64,000 bases of DNA from Diaphorobacter limosus (GTDB lineage Bacteria > Pseudomonadota > Gammaproteobacteria > Burkholderiales > Burkholderiaceae_C), in the NCBI RefSeq assembly GCF_033100095.1, contig NZ_CP136921.1, positions 776,501 through 840,500 of the forward strand, given 5' to 3'. Every line of letters starts with the position of its first letter. Position 1 is the first letter of the stretch. The notes beneath the pieces were generated by a model. It made no database searches and was not told the origin of the DNA. It saw only the letters and a program-made list of their open reading frames with translations. A program made the position numbers and the translations under genes. Positions 51,434-63,372 of the stretch are shown piece by piece.

Positions 51434-52566
51434 CCCAGGCCGCCCGCATCACCATCCTCGGCGCAGGCTTTGGCGCGCTGGCCACGGTGCGCGAGCTGCG
51501 CCGGCGCGACGCGGGGGCGCAGATCACCGTCGTCTCCCCGCGGCCTGAGCTGCACTACCTGCCCAGCATCATCTGGATACCCAGCGGCCTGCGCCGGCGC
51601 GAGGACCTGATCGTGCCGCTGGGGCCGTTCTTTGAGCGCATGGGCGTGCGCCATGTGGCGGCCGAGGTCACGGGGCTGACGGATGACGGCCGCAGCGTGC
51701 ACACCACGGCCGGCGACATCGACAACGACGCGCTGGTGATTGCCACCGGTGGGCGCTTCCTCAAGAAGCTGCCGGGCATTGAGAACGCCATCACGCCCTG
51801 CGAGGGCATTGCCGCGGCCGAGCTGATCCGCGACCGCCTGGCCGCCATGCAGGGCGGCACGATTGCCATCGGCTTTGCCGCCAACCCGCAGGAGCCGCAG
51901 GCCGTGCGCGGCGGGCCGATGTTCGAATTTTTGTTCGGCATCGATACCCAGCTACGCCGCGAAGGCCGGCGCGAGCGCTTCCAACTGGTGTTCTTCAACC
52001 CCAGCCAGGAGCCCGGCGCACGCCTGGGCGCCAAGACCGTGCAGGGCCTGCTGGCCGAGATGGCGCGCCGCGGCATCGCCACCCACCTGGGCCACAAGAT
52101 GCTGCGCTTTGAGCCCGGCAAGGTGGTTACCGAGGGCGGCGAGATCGCCGCCGACCTGATCCTGTTCATGCCCGGTATGACCGGCAATGCCTGGTTCGAT
52201 GCCACCACCCTGCCCCGCTCGCCCGGTGGCCTGCTGCGCGCCGACGCGCAATGCCGCATCGAGGGCTGGCAGCACTGCTATGTGGTCGGTGACTCGGGCA
52301 GCTTTCCCGGCCCCGAATGGGCGCCCAAGCAGGCGCACATGGCCGAACTGCATGCCAAGGCGGCAGCGGCCAACCTGCTGGACGCCCTGGCGGGCAGGCC
52401 CGAGCAGGCCGGCTTTGTGCCGCAGCTCGCCTGCATCATCGACTCGGGCAGCCACGGCACCCTGGTGCTGCGCAGCCCACAGCGCACCCTGGTGCTGCCA
52501 CCGCTGCGCCTGATGCACTGGGCCAAGCGCCGTTTCGAGGCGCGCTATCTGGGTCAGTACCGCTGA
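51430..52566 (+). CDS. sulfide:quinone-oxidoreductase-like FAD flavoprotein
   Basis: This 378-aa enzyme has an FAD Rossmann motif (ITILGAGFGALATVRELRRR), PRPELHYLPSIIWIPSGLRR, the NAD/FAD ATG motif ALVIATGGRFLKKLPGI and a C-terminal FAD motif CYVVGDSGSFPGPEWAPKQA. This matches the SQR/FCSD-like branch of the pyridine nucleotide-disulfide reductases. Cysteines in TPCEGIAA, QHCYVVG and LACIID are candidates for the sulfide-handling thiols, but the exact pair was not aligned. It likely moves electrons from sulfide to quinone at the membrane. Confidence 0.8.
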   Translation: MTQAARITILGAGFGALATVRELRRRDAGAQITVVSPRPELHYLPSIIWIPSGLRRREDLIVPLGPFFERMGVRHVAAEVTGLTDDGRSVHTTAGDIDNDALVIATGGRFLKKLPGIENAITPCEGIAAAELIRDRLAAMQGGTIAIGFAANPQEPQAVRGGPMFEFLFGIDTQLRREGRRERFQLVFFNPSQEPGARLGAKTVQGLLAEMARRGIATHLGHKMLRFEPGKVVTEGGEIAADLILFMPGMTGNAWFDATTLPRSPGGLLRADAQCRIEGWQHCYVVGDSGSFPGPEWAPKQAHMAELHAKAAAANLLDALAGRPEQAGFVPQLACIIDSGSHGTLVLRSPQRTLVLPPLRLMHWAKRRFEARYLGQYR

Positions 52567-52590
52567 TCAATTTTTTCTAGGAGAACCCTC

Positions 52591-52800
52591 ATGACCTCTT
52601 GGCGCGTCGTCCGCATTTTTGCCGGCTTCTTCATCCTGCTGTCGCTGGCGCTGGGCGTTCCGGGCAGCCCGGTTTTTGCCAGCCAATGGTGGCTGGCCTT
52701 CACGGCTTTCGTGGGCGCCAACCTGCTGCAAAGCGGGCTGACCAAGTGGTGCCTGCTGGAGACCATGCTGCGCAAGCTGGGCATACAGCCGGGCTGCTGA
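52591..52800 (+). CDS. DUF2892 (YgaP-like) small membrane protein
   Basis: The 69-aa protein has two TM helices (RIFAGFFILLSLALGVPGSP, WLAFTAFVGANLLQSGLTKW) and the DUF2892 ending CLLETMLRKLGI. DUF2892 domains are the membrane part of YgaP rhodaneses and often accompany sulfide-oxidation genes, which supports a sulfur role for this cluster. A Shine-Dalgarno (TAGGAG) lies eight bases upstream. Confidence 0.88.
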   Translation: MTSWRVVRIFAGFFILLSLALGVPGSPVFASQWWLAFTAFVGANLLQSGLTKWCLLETMLRKLGIQPGC

Positions 52801-52877
52801 TCGGCTTGAAGGCGGATCAAAAGTTTATGGTTTTTTTGGCCTTATCTCATACACCATAAGCGCCAACAGCTTCTATT

Positions 52878-53939
52878 TTAGGAGCATGCACAACCACGGT
52901 CAGTCCCCGCCGGCTGCGCCTGTCCATGGGTGGCATGGGCGCGCAGGCCGAGCTTGGCCAACAGCCGCTCATCAGCGGCGACATCGGGGTTGCCGGTCAC
53001 CAAGAGCTTTTCGCCGTAGAAGATGGAGTTGGCCCCGGCCAGAAAGCACAGCGCCTGCACCGCCTCGCCCAGCTGCTCGCGCCCGGCCGACAGGCGCACG
53101 CGCGCGCGCGGCATGGTGATGCGCGCTACGGCAATCACGCGCACGAAATCCAGCGAATCAACCGGCGCGCTGCCCGCCAGCGGCGTGCCGGGCACGGGCA
53201 CCAGGCTGTTGATGGGTACGGATTCAGGGTACGGGTCAAGGTTGGCCAGCTGCGCGATCAGCCCGGCGCGGTGCACCGGCGCCTCGCCCATGCCGATGAT
53301 GCCGCCGCAGCACACATGGATGCCCGCGGCGCGCACATGCCGCAGGGTGTCCAGGCGATCCTGGTAGCTGCGCGTGCTGACCACGTCCTGGTAGTACTCG
53401 GGGGCGGTATCCAGGTTGTGGTTGTAGTAGTCCAGCCCGGCGGCTTTCAACGCCTGCGCCTGCTGCGGCTGCAGCATGCCCAGAGTGGCGCAGGTCTGCA
53501 GGCCCAGGTCTTTCACCGTGCGTATCAGCTCCGACATCTTTTCAATGTCGCGCTCCTTGGGCGCGCGCCAGGCCGCGCCCATGCAAAAGCGCGTGGCGCC
53601 GGCATTTTTGGCCGCCTGGGCGGCGCTGCGCACCTCGTCCACGGCCATCAGCTTTTGCGCCTGCACCCCCGTGTCGAAATGACTGGACTGCGGGCAGTAG
53701 CCGCAGTTTTCGGCGCAGCCGCCGGTCTTGACTGACAGCAGGGTTGCCAGTTCGATGTCACCCGCCGGCCAATGCTGGCGGTGCACCTCCTGGGCCTGCC
53801 AGAGCAAGTCCATGAAGGGGCGATCCAGCAGCTCCTGCACCGCCTGTACGCTCCAGCGCTGCGCCGCGGCAGGCGACGCGTGGGCGGGCCGGGCATGGTT
53901 TGCGGGGGTTGGCGCATCGGCCAGAAAAACAGTTGTCAT
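52878..53939 (-). CDS. bioB: biotin synthase
   Basis: This radical-SAM enzyme of 353 aa inserts sulfur into dethiobiotin. The [4Fe-4S] motif is [16 protein letters not shown] (C-x3-C-x2-C near residue 75); the [2Fe-2S] ligands lie in [26 protein letters not shown] and the Arg in [13 protein letters not shown]. It has an N-terminal extension of about 30 residues. Biotin made here is the cofactor of PccA, encoded 4 kb away on the same strand. Confidence 0.96.
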   Translation of the reverse strand: MTTVFLADAPTPANHARPAHASPAAAQRWSVQAVQELLDRPFMDLLWQAQEVHRQHWPAGDIELATLLSVKTGGCAENCGYCPQSSHFDTGVQAQKLMAVDEVRSAAQAAKNAGATRFCMGAAWRAPKERDIEKMSELIRTVKDLGLQTCATLGMLQPQQAQALKAAGLDYYNHNLDTAPEYYQDVVSTRSYQDRLDTLRHVRAAGIHVCCGGIIGMGEAPVHRAGLIAQLANLDPYPESVPINSLVPVPGTPLAGSAPVDSLDFVRVIAVARITMPRARVRLSAGREQLGEAVQALCFLAGANSIFYGEKLLVTGNPDVAADERLLAKLGLRAHATHGQAQPAGTDRGCACS

Positions 53940-54227
53940 GCATCACTCCAAAACGCAGCCAGGCTGCAGGGCGGCTGCGATTGTGTGAATGCCGTTGCGC
54001 GCTGTGAAGCCCCCGCGCCGCAAATAGTTGGCACTTAATTTCTGCCTGTAAAACAGCCCAAAAGCGCTCATTTTTTGCGGCAGAAGCAGACCAATTGGCC
54101 ATTTTTGAAGGCAAATGACGACGCAAACGCCATTCGTCGCCAATGCCGGCCAATCAGGCGGCAACTGCGGCGAATGCTGGCGAAACCGCTGGCGAAATGA
54201 AGCCAGAAATATCGCAGGAGCCCGCCG
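53940..54227. other. intergenic region without recognised features
   Basis: A 288-bp gap between the leftward ABC exporter and bioB. It presumably holds the bioB promoter. No hairpin with a T tract and no coding frame with support was seen. Confidence 0.4.
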
Positions 54228-56021
<1,794 letters not shown>

Positions 56022-56069
56022 GCGCCGAGTGTAAGAACCCGGCCGGCCGCGCTGGCGCTGCCTCGTGTT

Positions 56070-56531
<462 letters not shown>

Positions 56532-56733
56532 GGATTGGCTTCCTTTTTCGCTTTAACTATTGATTTAATAGCTGCCCGCGCTTGCCACATAAGCGTCACA
56601 GCGATTTTTCTCTTCATAAATCAGACGTGCAGCCATGCCCGCGTTGACGGGGGCATGGATTCACGCCGTCGTTGGCCAGCAAGGTGGCACAGCGCACTCC
56701 AAACCCTCTGCGCGGGCGTTCAACCCGCCACGC

Positions 56734-58794
56734 TCACTCGAACTCGACGATGGCCTGATCCACCGCCAGGCTGTCGCCCTTTTGCGCCTTGATTTCCTTG
56801 ACCACGCCGTCGGCGCTGGCCAGCAGCACGTTCTCCATCTTCATGGCCTCGATCACGGCCACGCGCTCGCCGGCCTTGACCTCTTGCCCCGGTTGCACCG
56901 CCACCTGCACCAGCAGGCCGGGCATGGGCGAGAGCACGAACTTGCTCAAGTCCGGCGGCGCCTTGTAGGGCATCAGGCGGTGCAGATCGGCGGTGCGCGG
57001 GTGCATGACGATGGCGTCCAGGCGTGTGCCGTTGTGGATCACACGGATGGCCAGCGGGTTGCTCGTCTTGCCGCGCTCGACCTGCGCGGTGAAGGCCTTG
57101 CCATCCACCGTGCCGGTGATGCGCACCTCGCCCAGGTGGCGATCGACGCTCAGGTGGTAGGTCTTGTCGCCACCCGGCAGGTGCAGGGTCACGGGCGTGG
57201 CGTGGCCGGGCTCGGTTTCGGCCACGGTGGCCCGGGTGTAGCTGTTGTGCCCGCCCTCGCCCAGCACGCATACCGAGAACTCGCGCCGCGGCAGGCGCTT
57301 GAAGCCCTCCCAGAACTGGCCCTGCAGCCCGCTGGCGCGGTTGCGGTAGAACATGTGCAGATGCGCCGCCAGCGCCAGCAGGAACGACGGGTCTTCATGC
57401 GGCACATCCTCGGCCCGAAAGCCATGTGCATAGTGCTCGGCGATGAAGCCGGTGTTGAAGTTGCCGCTGACGAAATCCGGGTGCGCCAGCAGCGCGGCCT
57501 GGAATGGGATGTTGCTTTGCACGCCCTTGATGACGAAGCCGTTGAGCGCCTCGCGCATGCGGGCAATGGCGTCGGCACGATCCTTGCCGTGCACGATCAG
57601 CTTGGCGATCATTGAGTCGTAGTACATCGGGATTTCGCCGCCGTCCAGCACGCCCGTGTCCACGCGCACGCCCAGCCCCGTGGCAGGCAGGCCCTGGTGC
57701 AGGTCCTGCGCCGGCGGTACGAAGCGCACCAGGCGCCCCGTGGAGGGCAGGAAGCCGCGGAACGGATCTTCGGCATTGATGCGGCACTCCATGGCCCAGC
57801 CTTCGCACTTGACATCCGCTTGGGTGAAGGCCAGCTTCTCGCCCGCCGCCACGCGGATCATCTGCTCGACCAGATCCAGGCCGGTGATCAACTCGGTCAC
57901 CGGGTGCTCGACCTGCAGGCGGGTGTTCATCTCCAGGAAGTAGAAATCCTGATCCTTGCCGACCACGAACTCCACCGTGCCCGCGCTCTGGTAGCCCACG
58001 GCCTTGGCCAGCTGCACCGCCTGCTCGCCCATGGCCTTGCGCGTGGCGGCGCTGATGAAGGGCGAAGGCGCTTCCTCGATCACCTTTTGATGGCGCCGCT
58101 GGATGGAGCATTCGCGCTCATTCAGATAGACCACGTTGCCGTGCGCGTCGCCCAGCACCTGGATCTCGATATGGCGCGGCTGCTCGACGAATTTTTCGAT
58201 GAACACGCGGTCGTCGCCAAAGGCGCTCAGCGCCTCGTGCTTGCAGGACGCAAAGCCTTCATAGGCCTCCTTGTCATTGAAGGCCACGCGCAGGCCCTTG
58301 CCGCCGCCGCCCGCGCTGGCCTTGATCATCACCGGATAGCCAATGCCCTTGGCAATTTCCACCGCCTTCTCGGGCGTTTCTATCGCGTCGTTGTAGCCGG
58401 GGATGGTGCTGACCCTGGCCTCGCCCGCCAGCTTCTTGGAGGCGATCTTGTCACCCATGGCGGCAATGGCAGCGTGCTTGGGGCCGATGAAGGCGATGCC
58501 CTGCTCTTCCACCTTCTTGGCGAACTCGGCGTTCTCGGACAGAAAGCCATAGCCCGGATGCACGGCCTGAGCGCCGGTCTGCTTGCAGGCCTCGATGATC
58601 TTGTCGGCCAGCAGGTAGGACTCGCGCGACGGCGGCGGGCCCAGGCGCACGGCCTCGTCGGCCAGCTGCACGAAGCGCGCGTTCTTGTCGGCGTCGGAAT
58701 ACACCGCCACGGTGGCAATGCCCATGCGCTTGGCGGTGGTGATGATGCGGCAGGCGATCTCGCCGCGGTTGGCTATCAGGATTTTGGTGAACAT
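56734..58794 (-). CDS. pccA: propionyl-CoA carboxylase alpha subunit (biotin carboxylase + BCCP)
   Basis: This 686-aa protein has a biotin carboxylase N-half (MFTKILIANRGEIACRI, ATP-grasp KASAGGGGKGLRV, EMNTRLQVEHPVTEL, MECRINAEDP). The PCC-type BT linker spans about 460-600, and the C-terminal biotinyl domain has the attachment site VIEAMKMENVL. With PccB it carboxylates propionyl-CoA to methylmalonyl-CoA. Length and BT domain favour PCC over acetyl-CoA carboxylase. It is divergent from a mazE/mazF-like pair 52 bp away. Confidence 0.93.
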   Translation of the reverse strand: MFTKILIANRGEIACRIITTAKRMGIATVAVYSDADKNARFVQLADEAVRLGPPPSRESYLLADKIIEACKQTGAQAVHPGYGFLSENAEFAKKVEEQGIAFIGPKHAAIAAMGDKIASKKLAGEARVSTIPGYNDAIETPEKAVEIAKGIGYPVMIKASAGGGGKGLRVAFNDKEAYEGFASCKHEALSAFGDDRVFIEKFVEQPRHIEIQVLGDAHGNVVYLNERECSIQRRHQKVIEEAPSPFISAATRKAMGEQAVQLAKAVGYQSAGTVEFVVGKDQDFYFLEMNTRLQVEHPVTELITGLDLVEQMIRVAAGEKLAFTQADVKCEGWAMECRINAEDPFRGFLPSTGRLVRFVPPAQDLHQGLPATGLGVRVDTGVLDGGEIPMYYDSMIAKLIVHGKDRADAIARMREALNGFVIKGVQSNIPFQAALLAHPDFVSGNFNTGFIAEHYAHGFRAEDVPHEDPSFLLALAAHLHMFYRNRASGLQGQFWEGFKRLPRREFSVCVLGEGGHNSYTRATVAETEPGHATPVTLHLPGGDKTYHLSVDRHLGEVRITGTVDGKAFTAQVERGKTSNPLAIRVIHNGTRLDAIVMHPRTADLHRLMPYKAPPDLSKFVLSPMPGLLVQVAVQPGQEVKAGERVAVIEAMKMENVLLASADGVVKEIKAQKGDSLAVDQAIVEFE

Positions 58795-58846
58795 AGTGAT
58801 CTCTTTCTCAGTAACTTAAATTTTGATAACTTGATATCATCACATC

Positions 58847-59212
58847 ATGATGCATACGTTGAACGCCCCACCCCGCCAGGTGCTGCTGCGCCTGCCCGAA
58901 GACCTGGCCGCAAAGCTGGCTCGCGCCGTGGCACCTCGCCAGCGCAACCGGTTTCTGGTGGATCTGCTTGCCAAAGGCTTGGCCGAGCAAGAAGAGGCCC
59001 GAAACCAGGTGTTGATCGATGCAGCCAACCGCATGAACGAACTGGAAGCCAAGCATCCAGAGTTGCTGCAGGAAGCCCGTGAATGGGAAGCCGCCGAGTT
59101 GACCGACTCGGTCGATGTCTGGGACGCCGACTTTGATCGCGAGATGTTTGAGCGCGATCTGGCTGAAGCCCAGAAAACCCGAAACCAATCGGCTCTCCCG
59201 GCCAAGCGATGA
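58847..59212 (+). CDS. antitoxin of a MazEF/PemIK-type module
   Basis: The acidic 121-aa protein has an N-terminal ribbon-helix-helix-like segment (RQVLLRLPEDLAAKLARAVA) and a long charged helical C-terminal tail (ELTDSVDVWDADFDREMFER) that would wrap the toxin. It overlaps the MazF-like gene by ATGA. The short gap upstream contains TGATATCA (58832-58839), a possible autoregulatory site shared with the pccA promoter. Confidence 0.8.
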   Translation: MMHTLNAPPRQVLLRLPEDLAAKLARAVAPRQRNRFLVDLLAKGLAEQEEARNQVLIDAANRMNELEAKHPELLQEAREWEAAELTDSVDVWDADFDREMFERDLAEAQKTRNQSALPAKR

Positions 59213-59541
59213 AGATCGAACGCGGCAACGTGTACTGGGCCGACCTTGACCCGGTGCGCGGCTCCGAGATGGCCAAGACTCGACCCTGCGTCGTTGTCTC
59301 GGCGACGCAGTTCAACGCGATCCGGCGCACCGTTGTCATCGTGCCGCTCACCACCACCACGGCCGAGCCTGTTTGGCCCTTGCTGATTGCCCTGCCCAGC
59401 TTCAGCTCCAAGACCCGCGCTCGCCCTGAACAGGTGCGCGTGCTGGATAAATCGCGACTGCGCAAGCGCATCGACACCCTGGATGCCGATGCGCTGCTTC
59501 TGCTGGACGAAGCGCTCGCCGCCGTGTTGGGCTTGCACTAG
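59209..59541 (+). CDS. mazF: MazF/PemK-family toxin (mRNA endoribonuclease)
   Basis: This 110-aa MazF-fold protein has IERGNVYWADLDPVRGSEMA, KTRPCVVVSATQFN (catalytic Arg loop), RRTVVIVPLTTTT and EQVRVLDKSRLRKRIDTLD. It is coupled to its antitoxin. The pair interrupts the leftward pccA-pccB gene order, consistent with later insertion. Confidence 0.92.
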   Translation: MKIERGNVYWADLDPVRGSEMAKTRPCVVVSATQFNAIRRTVVIVPLTTTTAEPVWPLLIALPSFSSKTRARPEQVRVLDKSRLRKRIDTLDADALLLLDEALAAVLGLH

Positions 59542-59549
59542 CCAGACCA

Positions 59550-59864
59550 TCACTTCAAGCCTTTCGCTGCGGTCTTGAACCGCGACGCCCACTGGGCTTT
59601 GCGCTGCGCCGTGAACACCCACCAGGGCTTGGCCGCGCCACCATTCATGAACTCGTGCGCGGCCAACAACACGTCGAGCACGCAGGGGTCGTGGCGCTGG
59701 CCCATGGGCCCACGCAATGCGTCGTAGGTATGCCAAGGGTCCATGCGTCCTACGTCGGTTGGGGCATGCACGCCAAGCCCCTTCAAATCGGCGGCAATCG
59801 ACGGGCCGATGTTGGGTATATCGGTCAGTTTGACAGCCTGTTGGGCGGTGGCAGCCTTGGGCAT
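59550..59864 (-). CDS. helix-hairpin-helix protein (Cdd1-like)
   Basis: The 104-aa protein has a helix-hairpin-helix segment DIPNIGPSIAADLKGLGVHA and a C-terminal FTAQRKAQWASRFKTAAKG. It matches small 'mitomycin resistance/pathogenicity locus' Cdd1-type proteins. HhH motifs bind DNA without sequence specificity. It is located 20 bp downstream of pccB on the same strand, with no evident link to propionate. Confidence 0.8.
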   Translation of the reverse strand: MPKAATAQQAVKLTDIPNIGPSIAADLKGLGVHAPTDVGRMDPWHTYDALRGPMGQRHDPCVLDVLLAAHEFMNGGAAKPWWVFTAQRKAQWASRFKTAAKGLK

Positions 59865-59884
59865 TGCGTGATCAGCTATTCAAA

Positions 59885-61417
59885 TCAGAGCGGAATATTC
59901 CCGTGCTTGCGCCACGGGTTGTCCAGCTTCTTGTCCTTGAGCATGGCCAGGCTGCGGCAGATGCGCTGGCGCGTCTCGTGCGGCTGGATTACGTCGTCGA
60001 TATAGCCGCGGCTGCCGGCGACGAAGGGGTTGGCAAAGCGGGCCTTGTATTCGGCCTCGCGCGCGGCCAGCTTGGCGGGGTCTTTCTTTTCCTCGCGGAA
60101 GATGATCTCCACCGCGCCCTTGGCGCCCATCACCGCGATCTCGGCATTCGGCCAGGCCAGATTCACGTCGCCACGCAGGTGCTTGGAGCTCATCACGTCG
60201 TAGGCGCCGCCGTAGGCCTTGCGGGTGATGACGGTGATCTTGGGCACCGTGCACTCGGCGTAGGCGTAGAGCAGTTTGGCGCCATGCTTGATGATGCCGC
60301 CGTACTCTTGCGCAGTGCCGGGCATGAAGCCGGGCACGTCGACAAAGGTGATGACGGGGATGTTGAAGGCGTCGCAGAAGCGCACGAAGCGCGCGGCCTT
60401 GATGCTGCTCTTGATGTCCAGGCAGCCGGCCAGCACCAGCGGCTGGTTGGCCACCACGCCCACCACATGGCCGTCCATGCGCGCCATGCCGATGACGATG
60501 TTGGCGGCGTAGTCGGGCTGCAGCTCGAAGAATTCGCCGTCGTCCACCGTCTTGACGATGGCCTCCTTGATGTCGTAGGGCTGGTTGGGGTTCTCGGGCA
60601 CCAGGGTGTCCAGGCTCAGGTCGGCGCGGTCGACGCGGTCCTGCGTGGGGCGGTGCGGCGCCTTTTCGCGGTTGCTGGCGGGGATGTAGTTGAAGAAGCG
60701 GCGCAGCATCAAGAGGGCCTCGACGTCGTTCTCGAAAGCCAGGTCGGCCACGCCGCTCTTGGTGTTGTGCGTGAGCGCGCCGCCCAGTTCCTCGGCCGTG
60801 ACGCTCTCGTGCGTGACGGTCTTCACCACCTCGGGGCCGGTGACGAACATGTAGCTCGTGTCCTTGACCATGAAGATGAAGTCGGTCATGGCGGGCGAAT
60901 ACACCGCGCCGCCGGCGCAGGGGCCCATGATCATGCTGATCTGCGGAATCACGCCGCTGGCCATCACGTTGCGCTGAAACACCTCGGCATAGCCGCCCAG
61001 GCTGGCCACACCCTCCTGGATGCGCGCGCCGCCCGAGTCGTTCAGACCGATGACCGGAGCGCCGACCTTCATGGCCTGATCCATCACCTTGCAGATCTTC
61101 TCGGCATGCGCCTCGGAGAGCGCGCCGCCAAACACCGTGAAGTCCTGGCTGAAGACGAACACCAGGCGCCCGTTGATGGTGCCGTAGCCCGTCACCACGC
61201 CGTCGCCGGGAATATGCGTGGCATCCATGCCGAAGTCCGCACAGCGGTGCTCGACGAACATGTCCCACTCTTCGAATGAGCCGACGTCCAGCAGCACCTC
61301 GATGCGCTCACGCGCCGTGAGCTTGCCCTTGGCGTGCTGCGCGTCAATGCGTTTCTGGCCCCCGCCCAGGCGGGCGAGTTCGCGCTTTTTCTCCAGTTGG
61401 TCGAGGATGGTTTGCAT
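59885..61417 (-). CDS. pccB: propionyl-CoA carboxylase beta subunit (carboxyltransferase)
   Basis: This 510-aa crotonase-fold carboxyltransferase begins [21 protein letters not shown]-domain segments are [40 protein letters not shown] and [21 protein letters not shown]-domain segments are [20 protein letters not shown] and [19 protein letters not shown]. It transfers carboxyl from biotin on PccA to propionyl-CoA. It lies after meaB in the leftward gene order. Confidence 0.95.
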   Translation of the reverse strand: MQTILDQLEKKRELARLGGGQKRIDAQHAKGKLTARERIEVLLDVGSFEEWDMFVEHRCADFGMDATHIPGDGVVTGYGTINGRLVFVFSQDFTVFGGALSEAHAEKICKVMDQAMKVGAPVIGLNDSGGARIQEGVASLGGYAEVFQRNVMASGVIPQISMIMGPCAGGAVYSPAMTDFIFMVKDTSYMFVTGPEVVKTVTHESVTAEELGGALTHNTKSGVADLAFENDVEALLMLRRFFNYIPASNREKAPHRPTQDRVDRADLSLDTLVPENPNQPYDIKEAIVKTVDDGEFFELQPDYAANIVIGMARMDGHVVGVVANQPLVLAGCLDIKSSIKAARFVRFCDAFNIPVITFVDVPGFMPGTAQEYGGIIKHGAKLLYAYAECTVPKITVITRKAYGGAYDVMSSKHLRGDVNLAWPNAEIAVMGAKGAVEIIFREEKKDPAKLAAREAEYKARFANPFVAGSRGYIDDVIQPHETRQRICRSLAMLKDKKLDNPWRKHGNIPL

Positions 61418-61471
61418 CGGTTCTGTCCTTTGTTGGAATCTGATAACTATAAACTTGATAGCTTGTAGCGC

Positions 61472-62482
61472 TTATCCCATATGCGCTGCAAGCAGATTTC
61501 TTGCCGCAGTACTGGCGGCGATGCGGCCGGCGGCCACATCGGCTTGCATCTGCGGCAGCAGCGCCTGCACCTGCGGATGGGCACGAAAAGCCTGCTTCAG
61601 GCCGAAGTCGATGCGCTCCCACATCCAGGCCAGGGCCTGCTTTTCGCGCCGCGCGGCCAGGCGGCCGTTGGCGCTCTGCATCTGGCGGTAGTCCTGCACG
61701 GCGGCCCAGAAGCCGTCGACGCCCTGCTGCTGCAAGGCGCTGATCTGCAATACCTTGGGCGTCCATTGCTGGGCGTTGTGCGGGTCGTGCTCGGGGTTGC
61801 CGTGAAAGCCCAAGAGGCGCAGGCTCGACGTGATCTGCGCCTGGGCGCGGGTGGCGGCGGCCGGGTCGATGTCGGCCTTGTTGATGACCACCAGGTCGGC
61901 CAGCTCCATCACGCCCTTTTTGATGGCCTGCAGGTCGTCGCCCGCATTGGGCAGCTGCAGCACGCAGAACATGTCGGTCATGCCGTGCACCGCCGTCTCG
62001 CTCTGGCCCACGCCCACAGTCTCAACAATCACCACGTCGTAGCCTGCGGCCTCGCACACCAGCATGGCCTCGCGCGTTTTCTCTGCGACGCCGCCCAGCG
62101 TGCCGCTGCTGGGGCTGGGGCGAATGTAGGCGGCTTCTTCGGCGCACAGTTGCTCCATGCGCGTCTTGTCGCCCAGGATGGAGCCGCCGGTGACGGACGA
62201 GGATGGGTCTATGGCCAACACCGCCACCTTGAGCCCCTGGCGCACCAGGTACAGGCCCAGCGCCTCAATGAAGGTGGACTTGCCCACGCCGGGCACGCCG
62301 CTGATGCCTAAACGCAGGGCGCGGCCGGTGTGCGGCAGCAGGGCCGTCAGCAGGGCGTCGCCCTGGGTGCGGTGATCGGCGCGGGTCGATTCCAGCAGCG
62401 TGATGGCCTTGGCCATGGCGCGGCGCTGTATAGGCCCAGAGTGCCCGCAAATGGATTTCATCAATTGAGTGACGTCTTGCAT
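61472..62482 (-). CDS. meaB: MeaB/ArgK G-protein chaperone of methylmalonyl-CoA mutase
   Basis: The P-loop GTPase of 336 aa has Walker A GISGVPGVGKSTFIEALGLY, then VAVLAIDPSSSVTGGSILGD, VIVETVGVGQSETAVHGMTD, NKADIDPAAATRA and a C-terminal helical dimerisation part. MeaB protects and reloads adenosylcobalamin in the mutase, whose gene lies just upstream. It is separated from the mutase gene by the vapBC pair. Confidence 0.95.
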   Translation of the reverse strand: MQDVTQLMKSICGHSGPIQRRAMAKAITLLESTRADHRTQGDALLTALLPHTGRALRLGISGVPGVGKSTFIEALGLYLVRQGLKVAVLAIDPSSSVTGGSILGDKTRMEQLCAEEAAYIRPSPSSGTLGGVAEKTREAMLVCEAAGYDVVIVETVGVGQSETAVHGMTDMFCVLQLPNAGDDLQAIKKGVMELADLVVINKADIDPAAATRAQAQITSSLRLLGFHGNPEHDPHNAQQWTPKVLQISALQQQGVDGFWAAVQDYRQMQSANGRLAARREKQALAWMWERIDFGLKQAFRAHPQVQALLPQMQADVAAGRIAASTAARNLLAAHMG

Positions 62483-62640
62483 GTGTTCTCAATCAACGAA
62501 AGGGCGCGAAAAAAGCATCGTCATCCACTGCCTCCTTGGCAGTTGCCGATCCTCCAAGCTCCCGCAATGCATCGAGCAATGGCCCCAGCCACTGGACAAA
62601 TGCGGGTCCTTTTTTTGCTTGTTCTCACCAGTCCGGACCA

Positions 62641-63057
62641 CTACAACTTACCTCCAGTCCAATCCTCTATGCGCAGGCCTTCGATGCGCTCGAATTCACC
62701 TACGTTGTGAGTCACCATGACGCCCTCCGGGTCGGCCAACACCTGGCAGCCAATCAGCAGATCCACGGCGCCGATGGGTGTGCCCGCCTTGCGCAGCCGG
62801 GCCCATTGCTGTCCATAGAGCCAGATGGCGTCAGCCCCCCAGGGCTGAACCCGGTGTAGTGCCAATGCCTTTTCCAACAGGAGCCGGTTGTGTTCCGCAC
62901 GGGCGCTGTGCATGACGCCACTGGCGAGTTCCGCCGCCACCAGCGCGGAAATGACCAGGGCTTCGTGATCCACCTTGCGCATGTGCTCCAGCACGCGCGG
63001 ATGTCTGCGCTGCCAGGCATATATGCAGATATTGGTATCCAGGTAGTAGCGTGGCAT
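62641..63057 (-). CDS. vapC: VapC-type PIN-domain toxin
   Basis: This 138-aa PIN RNase carries the acidic residues of the family: YYLDTNICIYAW (first Asp), ISALVAAELASGV (Glu), PIGAVDLLIGCQ (Asp) and VTHNVGEFERIEGL. It is the toxin of a VapBC module. ATG 63057 follows the vapB stop by eight bases; another ATG at 63075 would overlap vapB. It sits between the mutase and meaB genes. Confidence 0.92.
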   Translation of the reverse strand: MPRYYLDTNICIYAWQRRHPRVLEHMRKVDHEALVISALVAAELASGVMHSARAEHNRLLLEKALALHRVQPWGADAIWLYGQQWARLRKAGTPIGAVDLLIGCQVLADPEGVMVTHNVGEFERIEGLRIEDWTGGKL

Positions 63058-63065
63058 GGATGGCT

Positions 63066-63323
63066 CTAATCCCAACCTGGCACGTCGCGCGGCGGCGTCT
63101 TGTCACGCTCGATTTCGTCGGGCATGCCCTCGAACCGCCCCAGGAGATCCTCCAGCGCCGCCCACCACTCGTCCTGCGTCGCGCGACGGGGGCGCAACAG
63201 GACGGCGCCATCCTCCTGGCGCTCCACCGTCACCTCGTCGGTGTCGAAGCGGAACTCCTTGGGCAAGCGTACCGCCTGGCTACGACCGTTCATGAAGATC
63301 TTGGCAATGGCGAGGCCGGACAT
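63066..63323 (-). CDS. vapB: VapB-type antitoxin (AbrB/SpoVT fold)
   Basis: This 85-aa protein has the swapped-hairpin AbrB N-domain (IAKIFMNGRSQAVRLPKEFR, VTVERQEDGAVLLRP) and a C-terminal toxin-binding tail (WWAALEDLLGRFEGMPDEIE). It is the first gene of the vapBC operon, directly downstream of a strong palindrome. Confidence 0.93.
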   Translation of the reverse strand: MSGLAIAKIFMNGRSQAVRLPKEFRFDTDEVTVERQEDGAVLLRPRRATQDEWWAALEDLLGRFEGMPDEIERDKTPPRDVPGWD

Positions 63324-63339
63324 GATTCATCCCTTTAGT

Positions 63340-63368
63340 GTTGATATATACCAAAGGTATATGTCAAC
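63340..63368 (-). promoter_or_regulatory. VapBC operator palindrome
   Basis: GTTGATATATACC (63340-63352) and GGTATATGTCAAC (63356-63368) are inverted repeats matching at 12 of 13 positions around AAA. The site lies in the 49-bp gap between the mutase stop and vapB, so it is the probable promoter/operator bound by VapB(C). Confidence 0.75.
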
Positions 63369-63372
63369 ATCT

